Shown here in pieces: positions 7,501 to 14,979 of a stretch of DNA of 41,156 bases (position 1 is the stretch's first letter; each line of letters opens with the position of its first letter). The stretch is from Clostridia bacterium (GTDB lineage: Bacteria > Bacillota > Clostridia > Oscillospirales > UBA644), in NCBI GenBank assembly GCA_017623895.1, contig JAGAOB010000074.1, forward strand, positions 1-41,156, given 5' to 3'. The position numbers and the translations under genes were made by a program. The notes below the pieces were generated by a model. The model saw nothing but the letters and a program-made list of their open reading frames with translations. It made no database searches and was not told where the DNA came from.

Positions 7501-7857
7501 ATGGAAGCTATTACAAAAGCAGATTTTGACTTGAACTATTCGACGGACCCGATCGACGACAAAGAGTTTGCAATTCTTGCCCAGCTTGCCCTGGACCTAA
7601 CCGACCTTCTTTGCTTTGGCAGGACGGATCGGAACGAAGCCTCCGCACGCCGTGCGATGGAAGAAATGATCCGATATTGGATCGAGCACGGAGGGGTATC
7701 TGCCGTCGGCGGTCAGCAAAACCCGAACAGCGAGCGGGTGGGGAATTATTCCATCACCCATCGGGATGAACCGCAAATTACCCTGCGGGGTGTGACGGTC
7801 TCCCCCGCGGCGCTGGTTATTTTGGACCGTGCGGGGCTTCGCAACTGCAACCTGTAA
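7501..7857 (+). CDS. Head-tail connector protein (probable)
   Basis: A 118-residue, mainly helical protein directly after the coat gene, where phages encode the gp6/gp15-like adaptor that docks under the portal. Helical N-terminal two thirds and a short C-terminal tail fit that family. AGGAGGGG lies a few bases before the ATG. Intact; no lesions. The assignment is by position, size and composition. Confidence 0.6.
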   Translation: MEAITKADFDLNYSTDPIDDKEFAILAQLALDLTDLLCFGRTDRNEASARRAMEEMIRYWIEHGGVSAVGGQQNPNSERVGNYSITHRDEPQITLRGVTVSPAALVILDRAGLRNCNL

Positions 7858-7869
7858 GGGAGGGGCGAT

Positions 7870-8235
7870 ATGACAGTTACACTTTTCAACCGTATGGGAG
7901 AAGACACCCAAGGGACGGGACTCTACAAGCCCTACGTGTTCCGCAACGTATATATTGAAACGAAAAATGCGGCCAATCCCGTCTATTCAGGGGAGCGGAA
8001 CAACGACAATTTTCGGCTTTATCTGTTTACGAACCAAGGGTATCTTCCCAAAGAAGAATTTTTGGTATCCCCCACAAACCACTGGACCCTGGAGCCGGGA
8101 GATCTTTTAGCGTTGGGGATTCATCAAGAGATTCCTCCATCTCCCTTTCGTATCAATACCATTAACGTATTTTACGCAAGAGATCAATTTCATCATTGGG
8201 AGGTGAGCGGTCGTGGAATCCTGTTGGAATCGTGA
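7870..8235 (+). CDS. Phage head-completion or minor capsid protein (hypothetical)
   Basis: A 121-residue beta-rich protein with many aromatic residues. I do not recognise the family with certainty. It follows the connector gene and precedes the tail-terminator-like gene, the slot used by head-closure (stopper) proteins. GGGAGGGG precedes the ATG. Its 3' end overlaps the next gene by 23 bases. Confidence 0.5.
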   Translation: MTVTLFNRMGEDTQGTGLYKPYVFRNVYIETKNAANPVYSGERNNDNFRLYLFTNQGYLPKEEFLVSPTNHWTLEPGDLLALGIHQEIPPSPFRINTINVFYARDQFHHWEVSGRGILLES

Positions 8236-8662
8236 TTATCGGGACATTATTATTCGCTTTTTATCTCCCGTAACGGGAGACATTGCAACGGAATACCTCT
8301 CCAATACCGACAGGAGCGTTGCCATCGAAGAGCTGCGGGGGGAACCGAATCTGATCAGCTTTATCGACGGAAGCAGAATTTCCCGCTATGATTTCAATCT
8401 TTACGTCCGTACCAACGGACGGGATACCGCAGCCCGAAAAAAAGCGATGGACACCCTTATGGCGGCGGCAAATCGGTGCGCAGCACAGCGTCCCTTTGCG
8501 GGCGCCTATGTGGAGATAACCGAATTTCCTTATTTATTCAACCGAAATATGTCGGGGAATGAAGAATATAAGGCGGGATTTTCGATGTTCTTTCGCAGCG
8601 AAGCGTCCGGCAATCCCCTGACACCCCCCATTATGTCAACGTCGGAGGAGGAAGGTCTATGA
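8213..8662 (+). CDS. Tail terminator-like phage protein (probable)
   Basis: A 149-residue protein. The GTG start at 8213 follows a GGGAGGTG site, so it begins inside the preceding gene. The pattern of a helical start, a central beta region and a C-terminal alternating segment resembles the small tail-terminator/minor capsid proteins encoded just before the tail tube gene. It would cap the tail and join it to the head. Its stop overlaps the next ATG (ATGA), indicating translational coupling. Confidence 0.5.
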   Translation: MESCWNRDYRDIIIRFLSPVTGDIATEYLSNTDRSVAIEELRGEPNLISFIDGSRISRYDFNLYVRTNGRDTAARKKAMDTLMAAANRCAAQRPFAGAYVEITEFPYLFNRNMSGNEEYKAGFSMFFRSEASGNPLTPPIMSTSEEEGL

Positions 8663-9114
8663 TTAAAAAAAGTGACGATCGGGTTTGGGTCTACAGCAGC
8701 GTGGCAAAAAAGTATTACCTGTTAGGGGCAGGGATCACCCACTTAGAGGAGGTTTATAAAACCGCTCTTTTGGAGACCCCCAACATCTACTCTCCCCTTT
8801 GCAAACGAGAAATTTTGTATCATACGGGACAGCTGGAATTTGAAGGGATTCAAACCGATGATCCTGCGTTGGTCCTGCTACGGTCCTTTCGGATGAAGCG
8901 AGGAAACGACGCTCTGATCACAATCATCGTGGCAAACCGAAACGACGTTCTCAACGGAACCTTTCTTAAGGCACGCCGAATCAACGGATACGTTTGTCTG
9001 GAAAACGTGGGAACGGGAGAAGGTATTTTCGGATCCAAAATCAAAGGAAAAATTGTTTACGCTGACGCTCCCGAGGAAGGAATTTTCGATGAAGACAGTC
9101 AAGCATTCGGTTGA
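8659..9114 (+). CDS. Major tail (tube) protein (probable)
   Basis: A 151-residue beta-rich protein in the tail-tube slot, after the terminator-like protein and before the Gp15-type protein. Tail tube proteins of long-tailed phages have this size and composition. It is translationally coupled at the start (ATGA overlap) and overlaps the next gene by 26 bases. Its presence suggests that the particle has, or once had, a tubular tail, although no tape-measure gene follows. Confidence 0.55.
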   Translation: MIKKSDDRVWVYSSVAKKYYLLGAGITHLEEVYKTALLETPNIYSPLCKREILYHTGQLEFEGIQTDDPALVLLRSFRMKRGNDALITIIVANRNDVLNGTFLKARRINGYVCLENVGTGEGIFGSKIKGKIVYADAPEEGIFDEDSQAFG

Positions 9115-9505
9115 CGCTTTGCTTCTGCCGAAAACCGTTTCCGTGGACGGAAGAAGCTACCCCATCCGTTGGGATTTTTCTGCGGCACTGCAATTTATGG
9201 AGTACGTGGACATGTCGGAGGATGAGGACGAGGTTTTTCTGCACAAGGTTTTGGAGATCTGGTATCCTCAGATCCCCGACAACTCCGACGAGGCGTTGAC
9301 CCAAGCCGTTCGTTTTTATTGCGGAGGGAATCTACCGCAGGAGGGATACTATGCACCGATCTTTCCTGTACAAGAAGATCGAACGGGAATATATCAATTT
9401 TTTCTAAACCATTACGGTATAAATTTGAAACAAGATTGCGTGCATTGGTGGGTATTTCGCCAATTGCTGGAGCAGTATCAAAACGGGAGGAATCAATGGA
9501 ATTAA
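9089..9505 (+). CDS. Bacteriophage Gp15-type protein, C-terminally shortened
   Basis: A 138-residue protein resembling the Gp15 family of Firmicutes phages, which sits between tail tube and tape measure and probably acts as a tape-measure chaperone. The typical LP-x-VxVDGRxYPI opening and the late motif HWWxFRxLL are visible. The usual C-terminal extension after that motif (roughly 50 residues in family members I know) is missing; the protein ends about 15 residues after it. The ATG at 9089 has GAGGAAGG eight bases upstream; a longer frame lacks a site. It overlaps the next small gene by ten bases. Confidence 0.65.
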   Translation: MKTVKHSVDALLLPKTVSVDGRSYPIRWDFSAALQFMEYVDMSEDEDEVFLHKVLEIWYPQIPDNSDEALTQAVRFYCGGNLPQEGYYAPIFPVQEDRTGIYQFFLNHYGINLKQDCVHWWVFRQLLEQYQNGRNQWN

Positions 9506-9648
9506 ATCAATCAAATCCCTTGGAAACAGAAGGATTAGAGGAGCAGATTCTGGTTTTTCGTCGTCCGGATCCCAAGGATGAAACCGACCGCATCGGAAAA
9601 GAAATTGTCCGCAGAATGATTGAAGCAGGGGTGGTGGAGCCAAAATGA
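9496..9648 (+). CDS. Small protein of the phage cassette, unknown function
   Basis: A 50-residue charged protein. GGGAGG lies five bases before the ATG at 9496, and its stop overlaps the next start (ATGA), so it is very likely translated. It sits exactly where a tape-measure gene of well over 1.5 kb would normally be. The sequence shows alternating acidic and basic residues and a C-terminal helix; it could be a residual chaperone piece or a new minor tail component. Not recognised. Confidence 0.6.
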   Translation: MELNQSNPLETEGLEEQILVFRRPDPKDETDRIGKEIVRRMIEAGVVEPK

Positions 9649-10694
9649 CATTGACCATCGGAGGATTTACCCATACCGAAGCGTTGCAGGAGGGATCGTT
9701 GGTCATTCGATCCTACGGAGCGTTGCGCTCGTCCTTTCGGGCAACGCTGAGTTTTTCCACCGTTCCCCGTTTTCTTCCAAAGGTAGGCCAAGAGATTCTT
9801 CTTTCCGAAGACGACACCCTTATTTGGGGAGGGATCCTTGTGGAGGTGGAGCAGGTCTGCCATAGCACGAAAAGCTTTACAATGACCCTGCGCGGGCAGG
9901 GGTACGAGCAGATTTTACAACGCTTTTGCCTCCCCGCAATCTACCTCCCCGGATTTACGCCGTCGCGAGCCGTCGAAACCATTTTTCGGACCTATCTCAA
10001 CCCCGAGGATGGATTGACGCTCGGTATCGTGGAGGAAGGATTGACCAAATCGTGCTCCTACGTTTTTTATCCTGCAAAGGCCTCGTCGGTATTCGATCGA
10101 CTTGCAAACGAGAATGGGTTCGTTTGGTGGGTGGACAAAGAGAAGCTCTTCCATATGCGAGCTCTGCTCCCGCGAATTGAAGCGGACCTGTGCATTGATC
10201 TGACCGAAAAAAAGGACAATCGACTCAAGGATATTCAGACGTTTGTCTATCGGTCCTCCACCGCGGATTACAGAAACGTACAGTACGTCTACAACCGCGG
10301 GCTCGACGTAATCGGAAATTATATCCACGTGGACCGTCTGATGGAGATGTCCGAACGGTACGGAAGCGGCGCCTACGGAGCCTCCTCGGAAAGCACTGCG
10401 GTGACCCATCAAACCGAAGCGCAGTCCGTAGGAGAGCAGATTTTGGCGGGGAGCTGCGGAGAGGGAGAAATTGAATTCACCACCGACAGCGACAAATTCT
10501 CCCTTGGACAAATGGTGGGAGTTACCGCCCCCGTTTGCGGGATCGAAACCGAAACGCAATTCTGCGTCACGGAGATCCGCGCCGTGTATTTTCTTAACCG
10601 CTTCCGCTATACCGTCACTGCAAAGCAAACCGATACGGGGCCCTTGTCCATAGCGTCGTGGGAACGGGTTTTAGCCGGAGGCACAACAAATTAA
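9645..10694 (+). CDS. Tail hub / baseplate-like protein
   Basis: A 349-residue protein resembling central tail hub proteins (T4 gp27 / late-control D-like fold). An N-terminal beta domain with the sequence style of phage hub proteins, including a segment of the type RSSFRATLSFSTV, is followed by a mid region and a second barrel-like domain near the C-terminus. It would close the tail tip. No tail-fibre or receptor-binding gene follows; the next gene is a cell-wall-active protein. Intact and translationally coupled to the gene before it. Confidence 0.6.
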   Translation: MTLTIGGFTHTEALQEGSLVIRSYGALRSSFRATLSFSTVPRFLPKVGQEILLSEDDTLIWGGILVEVEQVCHSTKSFTMTLRGQGYEQILQRFCLPAIYLPGFTPSRAVETIFRTYLNPEDGLTLGIVEEGLTKSCSYVFYPAKASSVFDRLANENGFVWWVDKEKLFHMRALLPRIEADLCIDLTEKKDNRLKDIQTFVYRSSTADYRNVQYVYNRGLDVIGNYIHVDRLMEMSERYGSGAYGASSESTAVTHQTEAQSVGEQILAGSCGEGEIEFTTDSDKFSLGQMVGVTAPVCGIETETQFCVTEIRAVYFLNRFRYTVTAKQTDTGPLSIASWERVLAGGTTN

Positions 10695-10713
10695 ATCGAG
10701 GAAACCAACAACT

Positions 10714-11289
10714 ATGATTATAAAGCAATATCTTCCCTTTCGGGTTTCCCGTGAGGGGTATATTCCGGATCGACTGCATCTGAAATTCTTTGAAGGAAAC
10801 GCAGAAGAATGTCTTGAGCAGCTTTCTCGGAGACAAAAATCCGCCCATTACCACGTGGCAGTCGACGGTACGGTGACGGCCCTGTCTCCCCTTTCGGCGG
10901 CGGCAACCGTTTTGTCTTCCTTATGGGAGGGCGAAGCGGAGGACGAGGTCTCTGCGGCACGGCGGGGGATTTTGATTTTGATTGAAAGCAACGGCCGTGC
11001 CCTTTCCGAAGCACAAGCCGAGCCCTTGTTTCGCCTCTTGAAATCGATTCAAAAGCAGATCATACGCATTTACGGAGAGCCCTTTTCCTTTTGCCGCGAA
11101 GCGCTTTTCTGTGAGGAAGGGATGTCTGCCGTGGACCTGCTGGAGCAGGGGTATCTTCCTTGGGATGACCGTAGAGTTTTTCGGGTACAAACGGGGACCT
11201 ATCGCAGCCGTCGGGAGGCAGAGGACCACGTTCAGCGTCTGCAACGGGCAGGAATCGCCGCGTACGTTACGGAGGTGAAGATCGTATGA
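10714..11289 (+). CDS. Amidase-like protein with C-terminal SPOR domain
   Basis: A 191-residue protein. The N-terminal part resembles an Amidase_2 fold (RLHLKFFEG near 21-29, SAHYHVAVDGTV at 43-54), but the usual late His/Cys zinc ligands are not clearly conserved, so activity is uncertain. Residues about 155-190 form a SPOR domain (FRVQTGTY, ending in a second beta strand), which binds denuded peptidoglycan glycan strands. There is no signal peptide. Together with the holins and endolysin it forms a lysis group. The ribosome binding site is weak (GAGG). It could be a wall-binding helper instead of a lysin. Confidence 0.65.
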   Translation: MIIKQYLPFRVSREGYIPDRLHLKFFEGNAEECLEQLSRRQKSAHYHVAVDGTVTALSPLSAAATVLSSLWEGEAEDEVSAARRGILILIESNGRALSEAQAEPLFRLLKSIQKQIIRIYGEPFSFCREALFCEEGMSAVDLLEQGYLPWDDRRVFRVQTGTYRSRREAEDHVQRLQRAGIAAYVTEVKIV

Positions 11290-11561
11290 TGCAAGCAACG
11301 CTTTGGGAAACCATCATCACCGCAGCGGCGGTGGTCAGCGGACTTACCATTCTGGGGACCGCGGCGGTAAAAATCGTGCGCTTCTGGTTGGATCAAAAGA
11401 ATCAGGATCGGGAGATCGACCACGTCAAAACCGAGATGGGGGTTATCTGCTACGGAGTGCTTGCCTGTTTGGACGGATTGAAGCAGATGGGCTGTGATGG
11501 AAACGTAACGCAGGCAAAAAACGATTTGGAAAAATATCTGAACAAAACGGCACATCAATAG
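11286..11561 (+). CDS. Holin-like membrane protein
   Basis: A 91-residue protein with one clear hydrophobic segment (about 8-30) followed by a charged helical tail ending in a stretch typical of small phage proteins next to lysins in Clostridia (KxDLEKYLNKxAHQ). It overlaps the preceding gene by four bases. Together with the next gene it may form a two-component holin, or act as an antiholin. The role is inferred from topology and position. Confidence 0.65.
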   Translation: MMQATLWETIITAAAVVSGLTILGTAAVKIVRFWLDQKNQDREIDHVKTEMGVICYGVLACLDGLKQMGCDGNVTQAKNDLEKYLNKTAHQ

Positions 11562-11576
11562 AAAGGAGAACAAGTT

Positions 11577-11792
11577 ATGACAGAATGGCTTTATCGGGCA
11601 TTACGAACCTTTGGCCAGGCAATGCTGGGATACTTGGCGGCAAATCTTTTGGCCGTCATCACCCAAACCGACGTAAGCGATCCCACAGGTTTTGCCAATA
11701 CCCTGTTGGGACTGTTCGCCGCCGCAGTTGCGGCAGGACTCGCCGCAGTAATGAACCGCGGAAAAAAGGAGGAGCCTACCGATGACGAATAA
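11577..11792 (+). CDS. Holin (probable)
   Basis: A 71-residue protein with two predicted membrane segments (about 12-30 and 37-58) joined by a short loop and ending in a charged tail, as in r1t-type holins. AAAGGAG lies a few bases before the ATG. It overlaps the endolysin gene by 11 bases, the common holin-lysin arrangement. It would let the lysin reach the cell wall. Confidence 0.7.
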   Translation: MTEWLYRALRTFGQAMLGYLAANLLAVITQTDVSDPTGFANTLLGLFAAAVAAGLAAVMNRGKKEEPTDDE

Positions 11793-12543
11793 AGAATTTG
11801 CGGCAAAGCTTTTAGACGTGGCACTCAATCACGCAACGGTCTATATGATGGGAACCTTTGGCGCTCCCGTCAGCGAATCGCTCATCGTTCAAAAGGCAAA
11901 GCAATATCCCAAATATTATTCCGCAGGACGGCAACGCCTTTTGCGGGGAAAGATTCCCGACGCACCCTGGGCCTTCGACTGCGTGGGGCTGATCAAAGGA
12001 ATCCTTTGGGGATGGTCGGCAGACCGTTCCAAATCCTTCGGAGGAGGAAAATACCGATCCAATCAAGTTCCCGATATCAGTGCAAACACGATGGCAAGCC
12101 GTTGCTTGGAACGGACGGAATCGATGGATAAAATTCTGGTCGGTGAAGCAGTCTATATGAACGGACACATCGGAATCTACGTCGGAGACGGCAAGGTGGT
12201 GGAATCCACGTTGATCGGAAAATACGACGGCGTAGTCGTAACCGACCTCACCTTCCGCAACTGGCTGGGACACGGGAAACTGCCCTGGATCACCTACGAA
12301 ACGGATACAGCGCCCGAATCGGAACAAATCGCACCCGCCGTGCCCAAGGTGGGAGACGTAGTCTTATTTTCGGGAGGAAAGCACTACGTATCGTCCAACG
12401 GAAGCTTGGGGTACAAGGCAAAGGCGGGGCCTGCAAAGGTAACTCACTATTTGCCGAACCGAAAGCATCCTTATCATTTGATCCACACGGACAAGACCTC
12501 CAACGTCTACGGTTGGGTCGATGCTGACACCGTTTCAAAATAA
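11782..12543 (+). CDS. Endolysin, NlpC/P60 (CHAP-like) peptidase with wall-binding C-terminus
   Basis: A 253-residue lysin. The N-terminal cysteine peptidase has the nucleophile Cys67 in FDCVG and a probable catalytic His129 in NGHIGIYVGDG. The last 70 residues form a C-terminal domain seen in other clostridial phage lysins (GDVVLF, HYxSSN, PYHLIH, VYGWVD), probably wall binding. AGGAGG precedes the ATG. No signal peptide, so export depends on the holin. It is the last gene of the cassette and is followed directly by a terminator. Confidence 0.85.
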   Translation: MTNKEFAAKLLDVALNHATVYMMGTFGAPVSESLIVQKAKQYPKYYSAGRQRLLRGKIPDAPWAFDCVGLIKGILWGWSADRSKSFGGGKYRSNQVPDISANTMASRCLERTESMDKILVGEAVYMNGHIGIYVGDGKVVESTLIGKYDGVVVTDLTFRNWLGHGKLPWITYETDTAPESEQIAPAVPKVGDVVLFSGGKHYVSSNGSLGYKAKAGPAKVTHYLPNRKHPYHLIHTDKTSNVYGWVDADTVSK

Positions 12544-12548
12544 AACAA

Positions 12549-12583
12549 CCGCAGAGGCTCTACGTGAGCTTCTGCGGCTTTTC
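12549..12583 (+). terminator. Terminator of the phage cassette
   Basis: A 12-bp stem (12549-12560 with 12566-12577, one G-T pair) followed by CTTTTCTT, six bases after the endolysin stop. It marks the right boundary of the cassette. Confidence 0.85.
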
Positions 12584-12612
12584 TTGACAAAGAGAGAAAA
12601 AAGGGGTATAAT
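12584..12612 (+). promoter_or_regulatory. Consensus sigma-A promoter of the metallopeptidase gene
   Basis: TTGACA (12584-12589) and TATAAT (12607-12612) with a 17-bp spacer. The -35 directly abuts the T run of the preceding terminator. Confidence 0.9.
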
Positions 12613-12634
12613 AAAGAAAAGAGGGGGCGATGGT

Positions 12635-13144
12635 ATGGAATACGTTCTGATTCGGTCCAAGCGCAGGACGGTATCGTTGGAGGTCAAGCCCGACCTTCGG
12701 GTAATCCTTCGTGCGCCCGTCGGGATGCCCAAAGGGGAAATTGAAAAATTTCTTGCCCAGCATCAGCAATGGCTTTCGGAGGCGTTGGAACGGACGGAAC
12801 AGCGAAAAATCCGAGACGACGCCCTGCAGCTTCGGGAAGAGGAGCTTCGCACGCAAGCGCAACGATATCTTCCCCAACGGACGGCACATTGGGCGGGAAT
12901 TATGGGGGTCTGCCCTGCAGGGGTTCGTATTACGTCGGCAAAAACCCGCTTCGGATCCTGTAGCGGAAGCAATCGCATCTGCTATTCTTGGAGATTGATG
13001 GCGTATCCAAACGAAGCCATTGACTACGTCATCGTTCACGAGCTGGCCCATATTTTGCAAAAAAACCACTCGCCAAGGTTTTACGCCGTCGTACAGCGGT
13101 TTCTTCCCGATTGGAAGGCCCGCCGCGCCTTATTAAAAAAATAA
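12635..13144 (+). CDS. YgjP-type M48 family metallopeptidase (SprT-like)
   Basis: A 169-residue zinc metallopeptidase of the YgjP/DUF45 family. The signature HELAH is within VIVHELAHILQKNHSPRF near the C-terminus (about 132-150), with a third ligand His expected in NHSPRF. The N-terminal part contains the family pattern of a strand pair (RRTVSLEV, RVILRAPVG). Its substrate is unknown. GAGGGGG ends shortly before the ATG at 12635. It has its own promoter and terminator and is not part of the phage cassette, despite lying directly beside it. Confidence 0.85.
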   Translation: MEYVLIRSKRRTVSLEVKPDLRVILRAPVGMPKGEIEKFLAQHQQWLSEALERTEQRKIRDDALQLREEELRTQAQRYLPQRTAHWAGIMGVCPAGVRITSAKTRFGSCSGSNRICYSWRLMAYPNEAIDYVIVHELAHILQKNHSPRFYAVVQRFLPDWKARRALLKK

Positions 13145-13145
13145 G

Positions 13146-13182
13146 ACAGCCGCAGATCTGATTCAGACCGCGGCTGTTTTTT
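13146..13182. terminator. Bidirectional terminator
   Basis: ACAGCCGC (13146-13153) pairs with GCGGCTGT (13170-13177), with a partly paired interior, followed by six T on the plus strand and by TTATT-rich sequence on the minus strand. It separates the converging metallopeptidase and DUF6472 genes. Confidence 0.8.
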
Positions 13183-13372
13183 AATTTTGCTTTTGAACGC
13201 TCTTATATTCGTCATACCAACGAAAATAGGGACAGACGGAATTCGGACGGGAATAGTGCAACGCTTCGTCCTCATCCAAATTGATACTGCACGCCATACA
13301 ACCGAAGCTTTCGTCAAACTCGTAATACAAGCAGCAATCGCATCGGCTCTGTTTTTTCTTCTTCTCTGCCAT
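13181..13372 (-). CDS. Small cysteine-rich DUF6472-type protein
   Basis: A 63-residue protein with a lysine-rich start and six cysteines, in CDCC, CMAC and a late VCPYF motif, followed by YDEY. This pattern matches a small clostridial family I know as DUF6472 (no known function); it could bind a metal. An AGGTG site precedes the ATG. It lies 15 bp downstream of galT in the same direction and is likely co-transcribed from the galT promoter. Confidence 0.75.
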   Translation of the reverse strand: MAEKKKKQSRCDCCLYYEFDESFGCMACSINLDEDEALHYSRPNSVCPYFRWYDEYKSVQKQN

Positions 13373-13387
13373 AAAAGCACCTGCCGT

Positions 13388-14887
13388 TCAAACGTTTTCT
13401 CTGACAAACGCCTCAAAGGCGGCAGCCCCTACGGGAGTCTCGGGGAATACTGCAGTATTGCGAAGAATTTCAAAACAAACCTCGTTGACCCGTTGACGGA
13501 CCGCTTCCCGTGCGTCGGCCTCGGAAAGACGGTTTCCGTAGCGGGACAAAAGAAGGGAAATCATATCGGTATGCACCTGCATATCCTCCGCCAATGCTTC
13601 GGGGCGATATTCCTTGCCGCAAAGATAAGGAACGATTTCGGAAAACAACTGACGGTTAAGACGGGCGGGAAGGATAAACAAGCCCATAGCCTCGATCAGT
13701 CCGATGCTTTCCTTTTTGATATTGTGATATTCGGGGTGGGCGTGGAAGATCCCGTCGGGGTATTGTTCCGAAACGCGATTGTTTCGGAGGATCAGATCAA
13801 TCACGTAGCCGTCCTTGGTCTTACGAACTACGGGAGAGCAGGAATTATGATGCTCGCCTTCGCTTTCAGACCAAATTTCCAAAACCGTATTGGTATAATT
13901 TCGCCACGCTTCAATCAGCTTGCACGCGACGGAAACGATGGCGTTTCGATCGGAAGATTCCAATCGAACGGTAGAGTTGAACCACTCCAAAATGCTGACT
14001 TTAACGGGAAAATCGGCATCGGAGAGCACGGTGCGAGCCTTGGCGTCGTGCATCGGCATTCGTTCCGATCCGCCCTGATAATGATCGTGAACCAAAAGAG
14101 ATCCTCCGATCCGAGGCAAGGCGGCGTTGGAGCCGATAAAATAATGAGGATATTGGTCGACGAAATCCACCAACCGACGAAGAGCTTGGGCGTTGACCAC
14201 CATAGGAGTATGCTCGGTGTTGATGATAATGGCGTGCTGCTTAAAATAAGCGTAAGGAGAATACTGCCAGAAGCAGGGCTGACCGTCCAGCGTTACGTCG
14301 ATGGTGCGCAGGGTATCCCGAACGGTCCCGTGACCCGAAAATCCCTCGTTCTGACGGCAGATGGCACAAGAGGGATAGGAGGAGGACTTCTGCTTTAACG
14401 CGGCGGCAGATTTTTTATTATCGATCTCAGGCTTGGAAAGATTGACAGTGATAATCAAGCTTGCCTTTTCTCCCACCGCATCCCAACGGAGGTTGCGTGC
14501 AATGGCAGAGCGCTTTACGTAATCGTTTTTTTCGCAATAATCGTGAAACCAATCGGTGGCGGCCTTGGAGGATTCGGCTTTCTTTTCGTCAAAAATCCGC
14601 TGAATCTCCGACGGACGCAGAGAAACGGTATCCATCAGCCGAGCGGAAAAGGCTTCGATCTGCTCCTCACGAATGATCCCCTGCTCCAACGCGTATTGCA
14701 AAATCGGAGACAGAACCTCGTCGGGACCCGTCATTCCTTCCACGGACGGAATGGGCGCGTCGGGGCCGCAATCGTCTAATCCAAGTAAAAACAGAAGGCG
14801 ATTGAAGCAGTAATCCCGATCACGAGGCGGAAGCATCAAATACTCTTCCCCATACCGAATCAGTTGCTTTAGGTAAGTTTGAATCAT
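13388..14887 (-). CDS. galT: UDP-glucose--hexose-1-phosphate uridylyltransferase (GalT2 type)
   Basis: A 499-residue enzyme of the Firmicutes GalT class, which swaps UMP between UDP-glucose and galactose-1-phosphate in the Leloir pathway. The length is typical for the class. Visible motifs are the CAICRQNEGFSGHG segment (two Cys) and the active site VHDHYQGG, where His acts as the UMP-carrying nucleophile (HxHxQ). It has a consensus promoter. galK and galE are not in the window. Many Clostridia use this enzyme in lacto-N-biose or galactose use, but no transporter is nearby. Confidence 0.93.
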   Translation of the reverse strand: MIQTYLKQLIRYGEEYLMLPPRDRDYCFNRLLFLLGLDDCGPDAPIPSVEGMTGPDEVLSPILQYALEQGIIREEQIEAFSARLMDTVSLRPSEIQRIFDEKKAESSKAATDWFHDYCEKNDYVKRSAIARNLRWDAVGEKASLIITVNLSKPEIDNKKSAAALKQKSSSYPSCAICRQNEGFSGHGTVRDTLRTIDVTLDGQPCFWQYSPYAYFKQHAIIINTEHTPMVVNAQALRRLVDFVDQYPHYFIGSNAALPRIGGSLLVHDHYQGGSERMPMHDAKARTVLSDADFPVKVSILEWFNSTVRLESSDRNAIVSVACKLIEAWRNYTNTVLEIWSESEGEHHNSCSPVVRKTKDGYVIDLILRNNRVSEQYPDGIFHAHPEYHNIKKESIGLIEAMGLFILPARLNRQLFSEIVPYLCGKEYRPEALAEDMQVHTDMISLLLSRYGNRLSEADAREAVRQRVNEVCFEILRNTAVFPETPVGAAAFEAFVRENV

Positions 14888-14919
14888 CGTTCCGTTCTTC
14901 CTTTCATTCTTCCCTTACT

Positions 14920-14948
14920 ATTATACTGCATTTTCCGCGATTTGTCAA
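14920..14948 (-). promoter_or_regulatory. Consensus sigma-A promoter of galT
   Basis: TTGACA (14943-14948) and TATAAT (14920-14925) on the minus strand, 17-bp spacer, 32 bp upstream of the start codon. Confidence 0.9.
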
Positions 14949-14954
14949 CAAATG

Positions 14955-14972
14955 TTTTCCATTTTTGGAAAA
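14955..14972 (-). terminator. Weak hairpin after the metal ATPase gene
   Basis: TTTTCCA (14955-14961) pairs with TGGAAAA (14966-14972) seven bases after the ATPase stop. The stem is short and the T run poor, so termination is doubtful. It may end the metal operon or let some transcripts run into galT. Confidence 0.3.
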
Positions 14973-14979
14973 AGGCGGA

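Noticed and set aside
2560-12583. Ordinary integrated prophage
   Set aside because: No integrase, no repressor/replication genes and no obvious direct repeats at the borders, and the module is far shorter than a temperate phage genome.
12635-13144. Metallopeptidase as the last gene of the phage cassette
   Set aside because: A terminator and a separate consensus promoter lie between it and the endolysin, and YgjP-type proteins are ordinary chromosomal proteins.
13187-14398. Plus-strand frame of 403 codons opposite galT
   Set aside because: It lies wholly inside the well-conserved galT gene and carries no recognisable domain.
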